Shown here piece after piece: positions 18,801-26,894 of a stretch of 44,766 nt of DNA (positions are counted from its first letter, which is position 1; the number at the start of each line of letters is the position of its first letter). The stretch spans positions 1 through 44,766 of the forward strand of contig JANQFX010000029.1 of the NCBI GenBank assembly GCA_028277725.1. The letters run 5' to 3'. The notes under the pieces are model-generated. The model saw only the letters and a list, made by a program, of their open reading frames with translations. It was not told the DNA's origin and searched no databases. A program made the position numbers and the translations under genes. The stretch is from Thiohalocapsa sp. (GTDB lineage: Bacteria > Pseudomonadota > Gammaproteobacteria > Chromatiales > Chromatiaceae).

Positions 18801-20597
18801 ATGGGCGCTCTCTTGGTGGTCCGCGGCGATGTCCCTGAACCGGAACGGGAGTCGCGCCTCACCGCAATGGCGCAGCAGGCGCCTCATCGGGGCACCCTGC
18901 ACAGCCTCCACGGCCCTGGGGTCAGTATCGGCGTCCAGACGAGAGGACAGGAGGCGAGCCTGTTCGAGGACGACGACCTGATCGTCGGTGTGAATGGCCG
19001 CGCTTACGATCCGGATGCCCGGCTCCCTTACGGCTCGCAGCCTGCTGCGGCGGAGGTCGCCGCCGGGGTCTGGTCCGGCCCCATGTCGCCCGGCCTGGAT
19101 CGACTCGACGGCGAGTATGCGCTGAGCATCTACGACAAGCGGCGCCGCGCCCTCTACGCCTGCGTCAGCCTGCTGACGACGAAGCCGCTCTACAGGGTGC
19201 AACGGGGCGCGCTGCTGATCCTGGCCAGCGAAATCCGCCAGTGTGCGGCCGGCGCGAAGCTCGGCCTGGCGCTCGACCCCGAACAGGTCGCGCTCAGTTT
19301 CTGGCTCGGCGGCCCCGTTCTTGACCCTCGGCGGACTGAATACCGCGACATCGACCGCCTGCTCGCCCCGAAGCTGTACGAGAGCCGCTCCGAGTCGGCA
19401 ACGACCATCGAGCCCATTCGCGATTACTGGACTCCCCCGCCCGAGGCCAAGGTGCCGGTCGACGACCCTGCCCCGCCCGCCCTGTTGCTCGACGCGCTAT
19501 CCCAGTCCATTTCTGCGCTGAATGAACCCACGGCCCTCTCTCTCAGCGCAGGCCACGACTCGGGACTGCTCTGGACGATCGCACGCGAGGCCCCGCCTCG
19601 GAGCGGACCGCCGCGCAACTACTCCCTGGCATGGCCCGGGCACCAGGACGACGAGCGGGAGTACCTGGACCCCCTTCTGCTTGCCGCGGGCGATTGCACC
19701 GAGTATGTCGACGTCGCCGATGCGGGCGCCTTCGATTTCCTGACGGAGCACGTCGACGGCCTCGACCGGATTCCGACCTCACACACGACGCACAACGCTA
19801 CCCTCCTGGCGCGCAGGATCAGCGAGCAGGGAAACCGTTCGCACATCTTCGGGATCGGAGGCGAGGCGGCGCTGATGATCTCCACCGCTTACATGGGCGA
19901 CCTCCTGCGTCGGGGCCGGTTCATCGCCCTCGCACAGGACATCTGGCGTTTTCGGCCCTACCTGCGCTCGGCGGGCGCCCCTTGGAAACAGCAAATCCGT
20001 CTGGCCCGAGGCGCCATTGCACCCAAGGGCAGCCGGCTCTGGCGGTGGCGCCACCGAAACCGCTTGGCCGGCATCGGTCGCCACTGGGCGGAGTTGTGCG
20101 CGAGCGGATTGGAGACCCTGGATGACCTGCGCAAACGAGACGGCTACGGCCGCGGCGAGCGCCTGACGCAAATTGCTTACCACGGTTTGCTCAGCGGCAC
20201 GGAAACGCTCGATCAGCTCTTCGAGCAACATGGGTTGGAGAACGTCGCGCCCTATACCTACCGACGCGTCATGGATCTCGGGTTCGCATTCCCGCCGCGA
20301 ACACTGAGCCGGGGCCGATTCGAGAAGCAGACCCTGCGTGAGTGCGCAGAACTGGCGCTCGGCGCTCCCGCACCCTGGCCCACCAGAAAACTCACACCCG
20401 CGCCGGTATGGACTCAGGATGAGCGGCTGCTGAGGCACCTGGGGCCTCCGGCCACCTGGCACATGGTCGCCCTCGGAATCATCGACCCAGATGCGGCAGG
20501 CGACAACCAACGCCGAGCGTCCCGCTCCGAGCGCCTGCCCGACAACTGGTCGGGCGCCGCCTACTTCGAGCTCTATCTCCGCCGCTTCGGGACTTGA
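18801..20597 (+). CDS. Lasso-peptide-type cyclase (asparagine synthetase homologue, protein C)
   Basis: This 598-aa protein has an AsnB-like architecture. The N-terminal half resembles a glutaminase domain but begins MGALLVV, with no Cys at position 2, so it cannot be a normal Ntn amidotransferase. The C-terminal half is an ATP-pyrophosphatase with a P-loop variant LSLSAGHDSGLL (about residues 247-258) and FGIGGEAALM. In lasso biosynthesis this enzyme adenylates the Asp/Glu side chain of the core and closes the macrolactam. The reading is set by context: precursor, kinase, B2 and B1 genes follow. Taken alone it could be called asparagine synthase. The ATG lies 38 bp after folE2, with no strong ribosome binding site. 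Confidence 0.85.
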   Translation: MGALLVVRGDVPEPERESRLTAMAQQAPHRGTLHSLHGPGVSIGVQTRGQEASLFEDDDLIVGVNGRAYDPDARLPYGSQPAAAEVAAGVWSGPMSPGLDRLDGEYALSIYDKRRRALYACVSLLTTKPLYRVQRGALLILASEIRQCAAGAKLGLALDPEQVALSFWLGGPVLDPRRTEYRDIDRLLAPKLYESRSESATTIEPIRDYWTPPPEAKVPVDDPAPPALLLDALSQSISALNEPTALSLSAGHDSGLLWTIAREAPPRSGPPRNYSLAWPGHQDDEREYLDPLLLAAGDCTEYVDVADAGAFDFLTEHVDGLDRIPTSHTTHNATLLARRISEQGNRSHIFGIGGEAALMISTAYMGDLLRRGRFIALAQDIWRFRPYLRSAGAPWKQQIRLARGAIAPKGSRLWRWRHRNRLAGIGRHWAELCASGLETLDDLRKRDGYGRGERLTQIAYHGLLSGTETLDQLFEQHGLENVAPYTYRRVMDLGFAFPPRTLSRGRFEKQTLRECAELALGAPAPWPTRKLTPAPVWTQDERLLRHLGPPATWHMVALGIIDPDAAGDNQRRASRSERLPDNWSGAAYFELYLRRFGT

Positions 20598-20656
20598 CGA
20601 TGGGCCTTTCGCTGCTCAGGATGTGATCGGTCACACCGCAATCGATGACATCGCTC

Positions 20657-20821
20657 ATGTCCATGAACAAGCCCCAACCGGGGACCGATCGATCGACGAC
20701 AGGGAAGAAGCCACGCCGCCCCTACGCGCCTCCCACGTTGTCCTTAGTCCCCTTGGACAAGATTGTCTACATGGGGGGTGGCAGCGGACCGGACGCGGTG
20801 ACGGGCCGCCGTTCCGGCTAG
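20657..20821 (+). CDS. Putative lasso-type RiPP precursor peptide (54 aa)
   Basis: This gene is too short for common gene callers. The peptide has a basic leader with the motif Y23-A-P-P26-T-L28, the Y-x-x-P-x-L signature that B1 (PqqD-like) proteins bind in lasso leaders. YAPPTLSLVPLDKIV is followed by YM and then a core candidate GGGSGPDAVTGRRSG (residues 40-54). Gly40 and Asp46 would close a seven-residue ring. The order resembles paeninodin, whose leader YSKPSL is followed by TM and a Gly-rich core with PDA. The usual Thr at position -2 is Tyr here. Possible starts are ATG 20645, 20657 and 20663, none with a clear ribosome binding site. It sits exactly between cyclase and kinase genes (gaps 59 and 18 bp). 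Confidence 0.72.
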   Translation: MSMNKPQPGTDRSTTGKKPRRPYAPPTLSLVPLDKIVYMGGGSGPDAVTGRRSG

Positions 20822-20839
20822 CTGAGCGACTGTGCTGGC

Positions 20840-21826
20840 GTGGAGCCCGCTCGCGGCTCGCCTCGGCGTGTGGCCCTGGAGGGCGTCGAGTGGTCCGTGC
20901 CAATCGACTGGTGGCTTCCCGCGTCCGCGACCTCACCCAAGACCCTGGAGGGCTGTTCGCTCAGGCCGCGAAGTGCTGATTCCGTAGCCCTCGGCGCCGC
21001 ATACCCGATCGATTCCTGGAGCGGGACGCAAGAACGGCCGGCACGGTTTGGGACAGAGATCCTGACCGGTTCCCCGTACGGGCCGGCCGTCCACTACACC
21101 GACGGGGTATTCGTCCCAAGAACCCCACCAGGGCGACCTGCCGTTTTTATCGATCAGAAGCAACCACTGAGCTTACGGGGCGCCTTGGGTGCCTTCTGCA
21201 TCTGGCTGCTCGTATCCGTGGGGCATTTGGTGCTGCACGCGGCGGCGCTATCCGTGGGGCGTGGGACAGTCCTGGTCTTGGGGCCGAGCGGTTCGGGGAA
21301 ATCGACGCTGTCCGCCGCATGGCTCGCTGCCGGCCATCGGATCATCAGCGACGACATGATCGTGCTGTCCCCTGCTCCACACGGAGACGGCGGGCCGCTG
21401 ATCGAGCCCTGGCGTCAGCACCTTGCACTTCGATCCGGCAGCCTAGGACTCTGGCCCCGGCAACTGCAGGGCGCCATGAGCAATGGACCAGACGGTCGGC
21501 AGTGGTTACTGCGTAGCGAACAGCCGGCTTTCTACTCGCCCTGGGGTTACCTCAGGGGCTTGGTCATCCTGGCGTCGTCGCCCAGATGCCGATCCTCCTG
21601 GTTGCGCCCTGCCAGCCAAGCGGAGGCCCTGGGCGCCGTGCTTGCGGGCAACCCCCACTTGCGTGGACGACTCGTTGCCGACGACCGCGTCGCGCGCACC
21701 ACCGCGCTCGAGGTCGCGACTGGAGTGCCGGCGAACTGGCTCAGTGTCGGCAGCCGGCTGATGACGGAGCCGCACAGGGAAATCCCGCATATCGAAGAAC
21801 TCTTGGACATCAGCACCCGAGCCTAG
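20840..21826 (+). CDS. HPr-kinase-like RiPP tailoring kinase
   Basis: The protein has 328 aa from a GTG start. A P-loop GPSGSGKST at about 148-156 is preceded by HLVLHAAALSVG and followed by HRIISDDMIVL at about 165-175, the layout of HprK-type serine kinases. The region before the P-loop is hydrophobic (LGAFCIWLLVSVGHLVL). Kinases of this kind in lasso clusters, such as the paeninodin kinase, phosphorylate a Ser at the precursor C-terminus. The precursor here ends RRSG, so Ser53 is a candidate target, though it is not terminal. No PTS genes are nearby, which argues against a classical HPr kinase. Confidence 0.8.
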   Translation: MEPARGSPRRVALEGVEWSVPIDWWLPASATSPKTLEGCSLRPRSADSVALGAAYPIDSWSGTQERPARFGTEILTGSPYGPAVHYTDGVFVPRTPPGRPAVFIDQKQPLSLRGALGAFCIWLLVSVGHLVLHAAALSVGRGTVLVLGPSGSGKSTLSAAWLAAGHRIISDDMIVLSPAPHGDGGPLIEPWRQHLALRSGSLGLWPRQLQGAMSNGPDGRQWLLRSEQPAFYSPWGYLRGLVILASSPRCRSSWLRPASQAEALGAVLAGNPHLRGRLVADDRVARTTALEVATGVPANWLSVGSRLMTEPHREIPHIEELLDISTRA

Positions 21827-21909
21827 GCTCAAGCATGCCACACCCTGCGATTCCTGACGGCTGACTGTATACTGCTCGTTACAGTTTCGATCACCGCCAC
21901 CGGCGCAAA

Positions 21910-21971
21910 GTCGTGCACGACCATACAAAACAATAATTTAGATAATATGGCGCGGATCATGCTTCATGATC
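21910..21971 (+). promoter_or_regulatory. AT-rich promoter flanked by two palindromes
   Basis: GTCGTGCACGAC at 21910-21921 is a perfect 12-bp palindrome. An AT-rich stretch follows with GATAAT at 21941-21946 as a possible -10. Then GATCATG-CTT-CATGATC at 21955-21971 is a perfect 7-bp inverted repeat placed where a repressor would block initiation. The A+T content stands out against the surrounding GC-rich DNA. It should drive the VPLPA-CTERM gene at 22062. No sigma-54 consensus was found. Confidence 0.5.
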
Positions 21972-22061
21972 GTTCTAGCGCGCGGCACGATCCTCAACTG
22001 TAAAGCCCAGAAGCGGCCGCCGGGCGCGCGACGCTGTCACCGAGTTCAAAAGGACGTTCTC

Positions 22062-22919
22062 ATGAGTTGTGCCGCGCAGACCAAGCCATCGCTGAGCGCT
22101 TTGCCTCGTGCCCTAGCCGCGGCCGCAACCATGAGCGTCGCATCGGTATCTGCGCATGCCGCGGAACTGTTCGAGTTCGACCAATACGGCGACGAAATCG
22201 ACAACGGTGTGATCGCGTCAGGGAGTACCGTGTTTCGGAATGGCTGGAGCCCCAGCGCCGCAGATGATTTTCGGATCGGCGACCCCGGCGAACGTCTCGG
22301 TCTGGAGCGCGCATCGATTCTGACCCTGGAACCGAATGATCCGAGCACCGGGGACATCTCCGTCTGGGATGGAACACTGAAGTACGCAATCTGGCTGGAC
22401 AACGGCAGCGGTATGCCCGAAGTCGACGCGATAGCGGTGGGAAACGGTGTGAATGTCGTTAAGGCAGGCACGGGCAGAACCGGAATCCAAGTCCTTCCCG
22501 ACCCGCCCACCGGACCGGATTTGTACGATCAGTACGAGTACTCCTTCGAGCTGGAGTCTACCGTCGGCCTTTCGGGCGGCAGTCGCTACTGGATGTCGAT
22601 CTATCTGGGACAGGTCGAGGGGATGACGACGAACACCGCCGGCATCCTATGGCAACAGGTCGTCACCAGCTCCATTCCAGACGGGGTCGGCTTCGCCCCG
22701 GTGGTTGCATCCAATGGACTGACGCTCCCTCCAGCGGAGAACTTCTCTGGCGGCATCGGGTGGTACCAGGACAACCCCAGCGCCAGTTCTTTGCAGTTCC
22801 GTCTCTACGGCTACGTCCCCTTACCCGAAACCCTATGGCTTGTGCTCGCCGCGCTTGCGGCCATGACAGGCCAACGGAGACTTCTCGGACGCAACGCACC
22901 ACAACAGCCTATCAGCTGA
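22062..22919 (+). CDS. VPLPA/PEP-CTERM-type exported protein
   Basis: The protein has 285 aa, starting at ATG 22062 with AGGA seven bases upstream. The N-terminus is a signal peptide (RALAAAATMSVASVSAHA, then AELFEF). The C-terminus has VPLPETLWLVLAALAAM followed by basic residues (QRRLLGR), the tripartite exosortase sorting signal of the VPLPA/PEP-CTERM kind. The body is acidic and beta-rich (DISVWDGTLKYAIW, FELESTVGLSGG, SLQFRLYGY). It would be exported, anchored and cut by an exosortase, none of which lies in this window. Its place inside a RiPP cluster between kinase and B2 is unusual; its own promoter suggests a separate unit or an insertion. Confidence 0.8.
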   Translation: MSCAAQTKPSLSALPRALAAAATMSVASVSAHAAELFEFDQYGDEIDNGVIASGSTVFRNGWSPSAADDFRIGDPGERLGLERASILTLEPNDPSTGDISVWDGTLKYAIWLDNGSGMPEVDAIAVGNGVNVVKAGTGRTGIQVLPDPPTGPDLYDQYEYSFELESTVGLSGGSRYWMSIYLGQVEGMTTNTAGILWQQVVTSSIPDGVGFAPVVASNGLTLPPAENFSGGIGWYQDNPSASSLQFRLYGYVPLPETLWLVLAALAAMTGQRRLLGRNAPQQPIS

Positions 22920-22931
22920 TCCGAGGGTGTT

Positions 22932-23378
22932 GTGTTGCCTTGGCGCCCGCTCGAACCAGGGCTTGCGATGATCGATGCAGTCCACGCATTCCGCCCGACG
23001 CTCACGGCAGGGCGACTGGCAGAGCGAATGAGCGTGGATCAGGCGTTGCACCAACTCCTCTGCACCGCCCGCCCTTGGCCGGTCGCCGTACCAGGGCTGC
23101 GGATCACGCGCGCGGTCCACCGCTGCGGACGCTTGGCGGCACAGCTGGGCATTCTGAACAGCTGCCTCTCGCGTTCGCTCGCGATCGCTGCTTTGACCGC
23201 GAACCGAAAACGTGTACAACTCTTCATAGGCTTCCGCGCGGACGCTGCGTCAGCGCGTTCGATCCTGGGTCACGCCTGGGTCACCGTCGACGGCCGAAAC
23301 CTGTCGGATCCTCCGGGCAGCGCGGTCAACACATCGATTTACGCCATTAGCCGCTCCTTTCCCATCAGCTCACGATGA
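22932..23378 (+). CDS. Lasso peptide B2 protein (transglutaminase-like leader peptidase)
   Basis: This 148-aa protein starts at a GTG codon. The catalytic triad of the transglutaminase-like B2 family is visible: C78 in LNSCLSRSLAIAAL, H114 in LGHAWVTVDG and D120. The segment RKRVQLFIGFR between Cys and His is typical. B2 cuts the leader from the precursor once B1 has bound it. It is a separate protein here, unlike the fused B protein of many proteobacterial lasso clusters. Its stop overlaps the B1 start (ATGA). Confidence 0.88.
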   Translation: MLPWRPLEPGLAMIDAVHAFRPTLTAGRLAERMSVDQALHQLLCTARPWPVAVPGLRITRAVHRCGRLAAQLGILNSCLSRSLAIAALTANRKRVQLFIGFRADAASARSILGHAWVTVDGRNLSDPPGSAVNTSIYAISRSFPISSR

Positions 23379-23680
23379 CCATCGAATCATCGCTTCCCGA
23401 CCGGCTGGCGCAGCGCCTTGCGGACTCGGGCATCGAAGTCACGACGCTCCCCGATGACACTGCGGTCCTGCTCGATGTGCCTGGGCATCGCGTGCTGACG
23501 CTGAGCATCACCGCGGCGTTCATCCTCGAGCAGCTTCGATCCGGTGTTCTGGACCCCGAGGCGATCGTCCACGCGATGACGGCCGAGTTCGAGGTCGATG
23601 CGGCGACGGCTCACGCCGACCTGGATCGCTTCTTGGCCGACATCGCCGGCAGCTTGTTGAGCGACCGCGCCTCAGGCTGA
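23375..23680 (+). CDS. Lasso peptide B1 protein (PqqD-like RiPP recognition element)
   Basis: This 101-aa protein has the PqqD/RRE fold pattern: an early beta region (TTLPDDTAVLLDVPGHRVLT), then LSITAAFILEQLRSG and helices ending DLDRFLADIAGSLL. It is translationally coupled to B2. RREs of this kind hold the Y-x-x-P-x-L leader and present it to B2 and C. It is the last gene of the cluster, facing uup with a hairpin between. No ABC exporter or isopeptidase gene follows, so export of the product must use another system. Confidence 0.85.
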   Translation: MTIESSLPDRLAQRLADSGIEVTTLPDDTAVLLDVPGHRVLTLSITAAFILEQLRSGVLDPEAIVHAMTAEFEVDAATAHADLDRFLADIAGSLLSDRASG

Positions 23681-23733
23681 ACGGAGGCCGACGGGGTCGT
23701 GCAGACCCAACCGGGATGCGGTCATCCGGGATC

Positions 23734-23760
23734 CGCCAGGAACGACTCTCCGTCCTGGCG
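23734..23760. terminator. Hairpin between B1 and uup (convergent)
   Basis: CGCCAGGA (23734-23741) and TCCTGGCG (23753-23760) form a perfect 8-bp stem with an 11-nt loop between two convergent genes. There is no T-tract on either side. It probably acts as a bidirectional terminator-like structure. Confidence 0.5.
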
Positions 23761-23763
23761 CAC

Positions 23764-25728
23764 CTAGGAGCCCCTGCGTGCGCTTGCACCAACCGTGGCT
23801 TCCTCCTGACGCGCCTCCAGTTCTTCCCAACGATCGTAGTCTCGAGCGAGCGCCGTCTCGATCTCCGCCATCCGATCCTGTACGGCGCCCACCTCGGCGC
23901 CCCCGTCTCGGTACAAGGCCGGATCCGCGAGGCGCTGCTGCAACTCGGCCTGTTCGGTTTCCAACCGTTCGATGCGCGCGGGCAGCTGTTCAAGGTCGCG
24001 CTGTTCCTTGTAGCTCAGCTTCTTCGCACTCGGGATCGGACGTTGTTTGGCCGCGGGTTTCGCAGCGGCCTTGTCCACCGCGACCGGTGCGGCGACGGCC
24101 GGCGGGTTGGGCCGCTGGCGCAGCCAGTCGGACCAGCCGCCGACGTAGTCCCCCACCCTGCCCTCGCCCTCCAGCAACAGCGTGGAGGTAACGACATTGT
24201 CCAGCAGTTCGCGGTCGTGGCTCACCAGCAGGAGGGTACCCTCGAAGCCGACGAGCAGGTCCTCGAGCAGCTCCAGGGTCTCGGCGTCCAGGTCGTTGGT
24301 GGGCTCGTCGAGCACGAGCAGGTTGGCGGGCCGGGTAAACAGCCGGGCGAGCAGGAGCCGGTTGCGCTCGCCGCCGGACAGGGCGGAGACGGGCTGCTGT
24401 GCACGATCCGGTGTGAACAGGAAGTCCTTCAGGTAGGACAGGACATGCGTGCGTCGGTCGGCGACCTCGATCGTGTCGCTGCCGCCGGCGACGTTGTCGC
24501 GCACGCTGCGCGTCGGGTCCAGCTGGGCGCGAAGCTGATCGAAATAGGCCACCTGCAGATTGGTACCGAGTCGGATCCTGCCCGTATCCGGCTGCAGCTC
24601 GCCGAGCAGCAGCTTGAGCAGCGTGGACTTGCCAGCGCCGTTGGGGCCGACGATGCCGACCCGATCGCCGCGCAGGATGAGGGTATCCAAGCCTTGGATG
24701 ATCGGCCTCTGGCCGTCGGTGCCCCCGGCCGCGCCGCCGTAGCCGAAGGAGACGCCCTCGGCCTCCACGACGAGCTTGCCGCTGCGCTCGCCGCCGTCGA
24801 GCCGAAGCCGGGCCTTGCCCTGGGCCTCGCGCCGCTCCATGCGCTCCGCGCGCAGCGCCTGGAGCTGGCGCACACGACCCTCGTTGCGGGTACGCCGCGC
24901 CTTGATGCCTTGGCGAATCCAGACCTCCTCCTCGGCGAGCTTCTTGTCGAAGCGCGCCTGCGCCAAAGCCTCGGCGTGTTCGCGCTCGGCGCGGCGGCGC
25001 AGGTAGTTCTCGTAGTCGCCGGGCCAGTCGGTGAGCCTGCCGCGGTCGAGCTCCAGGATGCGGGTGGCGAGGCGACGCAGGAAGCGCCGGTCGTGGGTGA
25101 TGAACAGCAGGCTGCCGCCGAAGGCCAGCAGCAACTCCTCCAGCCATTCGATGGTCTCCACATCCAGGTGGTTGGTGGGTTCGTCGAGCAGCAGCAGGTC
25201 CGGCTCGCCGACCAGGGCGCGGGCGAGCATGACCCGCCGCCGCAGCCCGCCCGATAGGGCGCCATAGATGGCCTCCGCGTCGAGCCCGAGCCGGCTGATG
25301 ACCCGCTCGGCACGCTGCTCCATGGCCCAGCCGTCGCCCGACTCCAGGCGCTGCTGCACGGCGGCGAGGCGCGAGAGCTCCGACTCCGTCGGCGTCTCCA
25401 CCGCCATACGCTGGCTGAGGCGCAGATACTCACCCACATCCGCGCCGAGGGCGCCGAGCCCATCCATGACCACGTCCAGCACACGCTCGCCCGCATCCGC
25501 CGGCGCCTCCTGGGCGAGCCGCGCGATGCGCACGCCGTCACCGACACGGACCTCGCCACCGTCCGGCTGCACGTCTCCGGAGATGATGGACAGCAAGGTG
25601 GACTTGCCGGCACCGTTGCGACCGAGCAGACAGACACGCTCGCCGCCGTCGATGCCCAAATCGACACCGTCGAGGAGACTCGGCGCACCGTAGGATAGAG
25701 AGACACTCTGTAGGCTGATCAGTGGCAT
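23764..25728 (-). CDS. uup: ABC-F family ATPase Uup
   Basis: This 654-aa soluble protein starts at MPLISLQSVSLSYG. It has two ABC domains, with Walker A GRNGAGKST and GPNGAGKST and two LLLDEPTNHLD/LVLDEPTNDLD Walker B stretches. There are no membrane helices, and the C-terminal coiled coil (EQLPARIERLETEQAELQQRL) is typical of Uup. ABC-F proteins act on ribosomes or, for Uup, influence transposon excision and ribosome assembly. It is divergent from the Fnr-like gene. It is not an exporter and should not be taken as the lasso D protein. Confidence 0.93.
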   Translation of the reverse strand: MPLISLQSVSLSYGAPSLLDGVDLGIDGGERVCLLGRNGAGKSTLLSIISGDVQPDGGEVRVGDGVRIARLAQEAPADAGERVLDVVMDGLGALGADVGEYLRLSQRMAVETPTESELSRLAAVQQRLESGDGWAMEQRAERVISRLGLDAEAIYGALSGGLRRRVMLARALVGEPDLLLLDEPTNHLDVETIEWLEELLLAFGGSLLFITHDRRFLRRLATRILELDRGRLTDWPGDYENYLRRRAEREHAEALAQARFDKKLAEEEVWIRQGIKARRTRNEGRVRQLQALRAERMERREAQGKARLRLDGGERSGKLVVEAEGVSFGYGGAAGGTDGQRPIIQGLDTLILRGDRVGIVGPNGAGKSTLLKLLLGELQPDTGRIRLGTNLQVAYFDQLRAQLDPTRSVRDNVAGGSDTIEVADRRTHVLSYLKDFLFTPDRAQQPVSALSGGERNRLLLARLFTRPANLLVLDEPTNDLDAETLELLEDLLVGFEGTLLLVSHDRELLDNVVTSTLLLEGEGRVGDYVGGWSDWLRQRPNPPAVAAPVAVDKAAAKPAAKQRPIPSAKKLSYKEQRDLEQLPARIERLETEQAELQQRLADPALYRDGGAEVGAVQDRMAEIETALARDYDRWEELEARQEEATVGASARRGS

Positions 25729-25848
25729 GGGTTGTGGCGGAGAACTGCACTCGGACGGGCACAATGCGCAATCGACCCAGCAAATCGATTAGACTGCCCG
25801 GTATCGTTAACAACCTGCAATTGTAGCGTCTGAGGTTTCCGAACACCC

Positions 25849-26556
25849 ATGGCCAAACCCGTCACTCTGCGCGAGGCATGGGCCGGCGAGGCCGACTGCA
25901 GGAACTGCGCGCTGCGCACCTCCGCGCTGTTCGCGGGGCTGGAGTCAACGGACTTCGACCTGATCCACGAGCCCATCGACCAGTACGACCTCAAACCCGG
26001 TACGACGCTCTACAAGACCGGCGACCTGGGCGACTACATGTACACGATACGCTCGGGCGCCATCAAGCTGGTGCAGTACCTGCCGGATGGCAGCCAGCGC
26101 ATCGTGCGCATCGTTCGCAGCTCCGACGTGCTGGGGCTGGAGGCCCTGCTGGAGGAGGGCTACCACCACGACGCCGTGGCGCTGCAGCGGGCAGAGGTCT
26201 GCCGCTTTCCCAGCCGCGTGGTCCGCAGCCTGAGCCGAGACAACCCGAAGCTGCACAAGGAACTGATGTCCCGTTGGCAACGCGCCCTCACCGAGGCGGA
26301 TGCCTGGCTGACCGAACTCTCCACCGGCTCTGCCCGGCAGCGCGTCGCACGCCTGCTACTGCGCCTGGTACGCGACCGCGAATCGAGCGAGTGTGAGCTG
26401 TTCAGCCGCGAGGACATGGGCGCCATGCTCGGCATCACCACCGAGACGGCGAGCCGGACCATTGCGTCCTTCAAACGCGAGAGCCTACTCGTCGAGTCAC
26501 GCCCCAACAGCTTCCTGCTGGACATCCCCAACCTGCGTCGAATCGCCGAAGACTGA
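25849..26556 (+). CDS. Crp/Fnr-family regulator, Fnr-type DNA recognition
   Basis: The protein has 235 aa. The N-terminus has C17-x-x-C20 in DCRNCALRTSALF, and C118 aligns with the distal cluster ligand of E. coli FNR. The cysteine expected six residues after C20 is Ala26, so only three of the four 4Fe-4S ligands are present. The cyclic-nucleotide-binding-like barrel spans about 30-130. The helix-turn-helix (REDMGAMLGITTETASRTI) carries the E-x-x-S-R recognition pattern (E199, S202, R203) that reads TTGAT half-sites. It may sense redox or another signal rather than oxygen through a full cluster. Confidence 0.88.
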   Translation: MAKPVTLREAWAGEADCRNCALRTSALFAGLESTDFDLIHEPIDQYDLKPGTTLYKTGDLGDYMYTIRSGAIKLVQYLPDGSQRIVRIVRSSDVLGLEALLEEGYHHDAVALQRAEVCRFPSRVVRSLSRDNPKLHKELMSRWQRALTEADAWLTELSTGSARQRVARLLLRLVRDRESSECELFSREDMGAMLGITTETASRTIASFKRESLLVESRPNSFLLDIPNLRRIAED

Positions 26557-26611
26557 GCCCCATTCGACCTGGAACGGGCCCGGCTGCTGCGGTCACCACG
26601 TGGCGAACCCT

Positions 26612-26625
26612 TTGACGCTTTTCAA
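26612..26625. promoter_or_regulatory. Candidate Fnr box (TTGAC-N4-TTCAA)
   Basis: TTGACGCTTTTCAA matches eight of ten positions of the TTGAT-N4-ATCAA site. It lies 56 bp past the Fnr-like stop and 270 bp ahead of the DUF6858 gene. The gap 26557-26894 has no gene otherwise. Chance occurrence is possible. Confidence 0.35.
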
Positions 26626-26894
26626 TGTCCTGGGGCCTGGGCAGCCACTAGTCTTCGGACCTCGTCCGAGGTTGGGATCGCCTGCTGGCGCGGTCCCGGC
26701 GCTAGGCCGCCCGTGCTGCGACAGCGGTCGCATTGGCATCGCCACGTCGGTGGCCTACCGACACGCCGAGCCTGATTCCACCGCGCTCGAGCGATCGCCG
26801 AATCGGCGTACCCTAGACCCTCGGCGAGTTCACCCGGCCCCATCGCGGCGCCGTCCGATCGTCCATCGAGCCCCGGCATTGGGAGCTGCAGCCC

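Noticed and set aside
20840..21826. Classical HPr kinase/phosphorylase of the PTS
   Set aside because: There is no PTS gene nearby, the domain before the P-loop differs, and the RiPP context explains it better.
23764..25728. Uup considered as the lasso peptide ABC exporter
   Set aside because: It has two ATPase domains and no membrane segment, is on the opposite strand and belongs to the ABC-F family.
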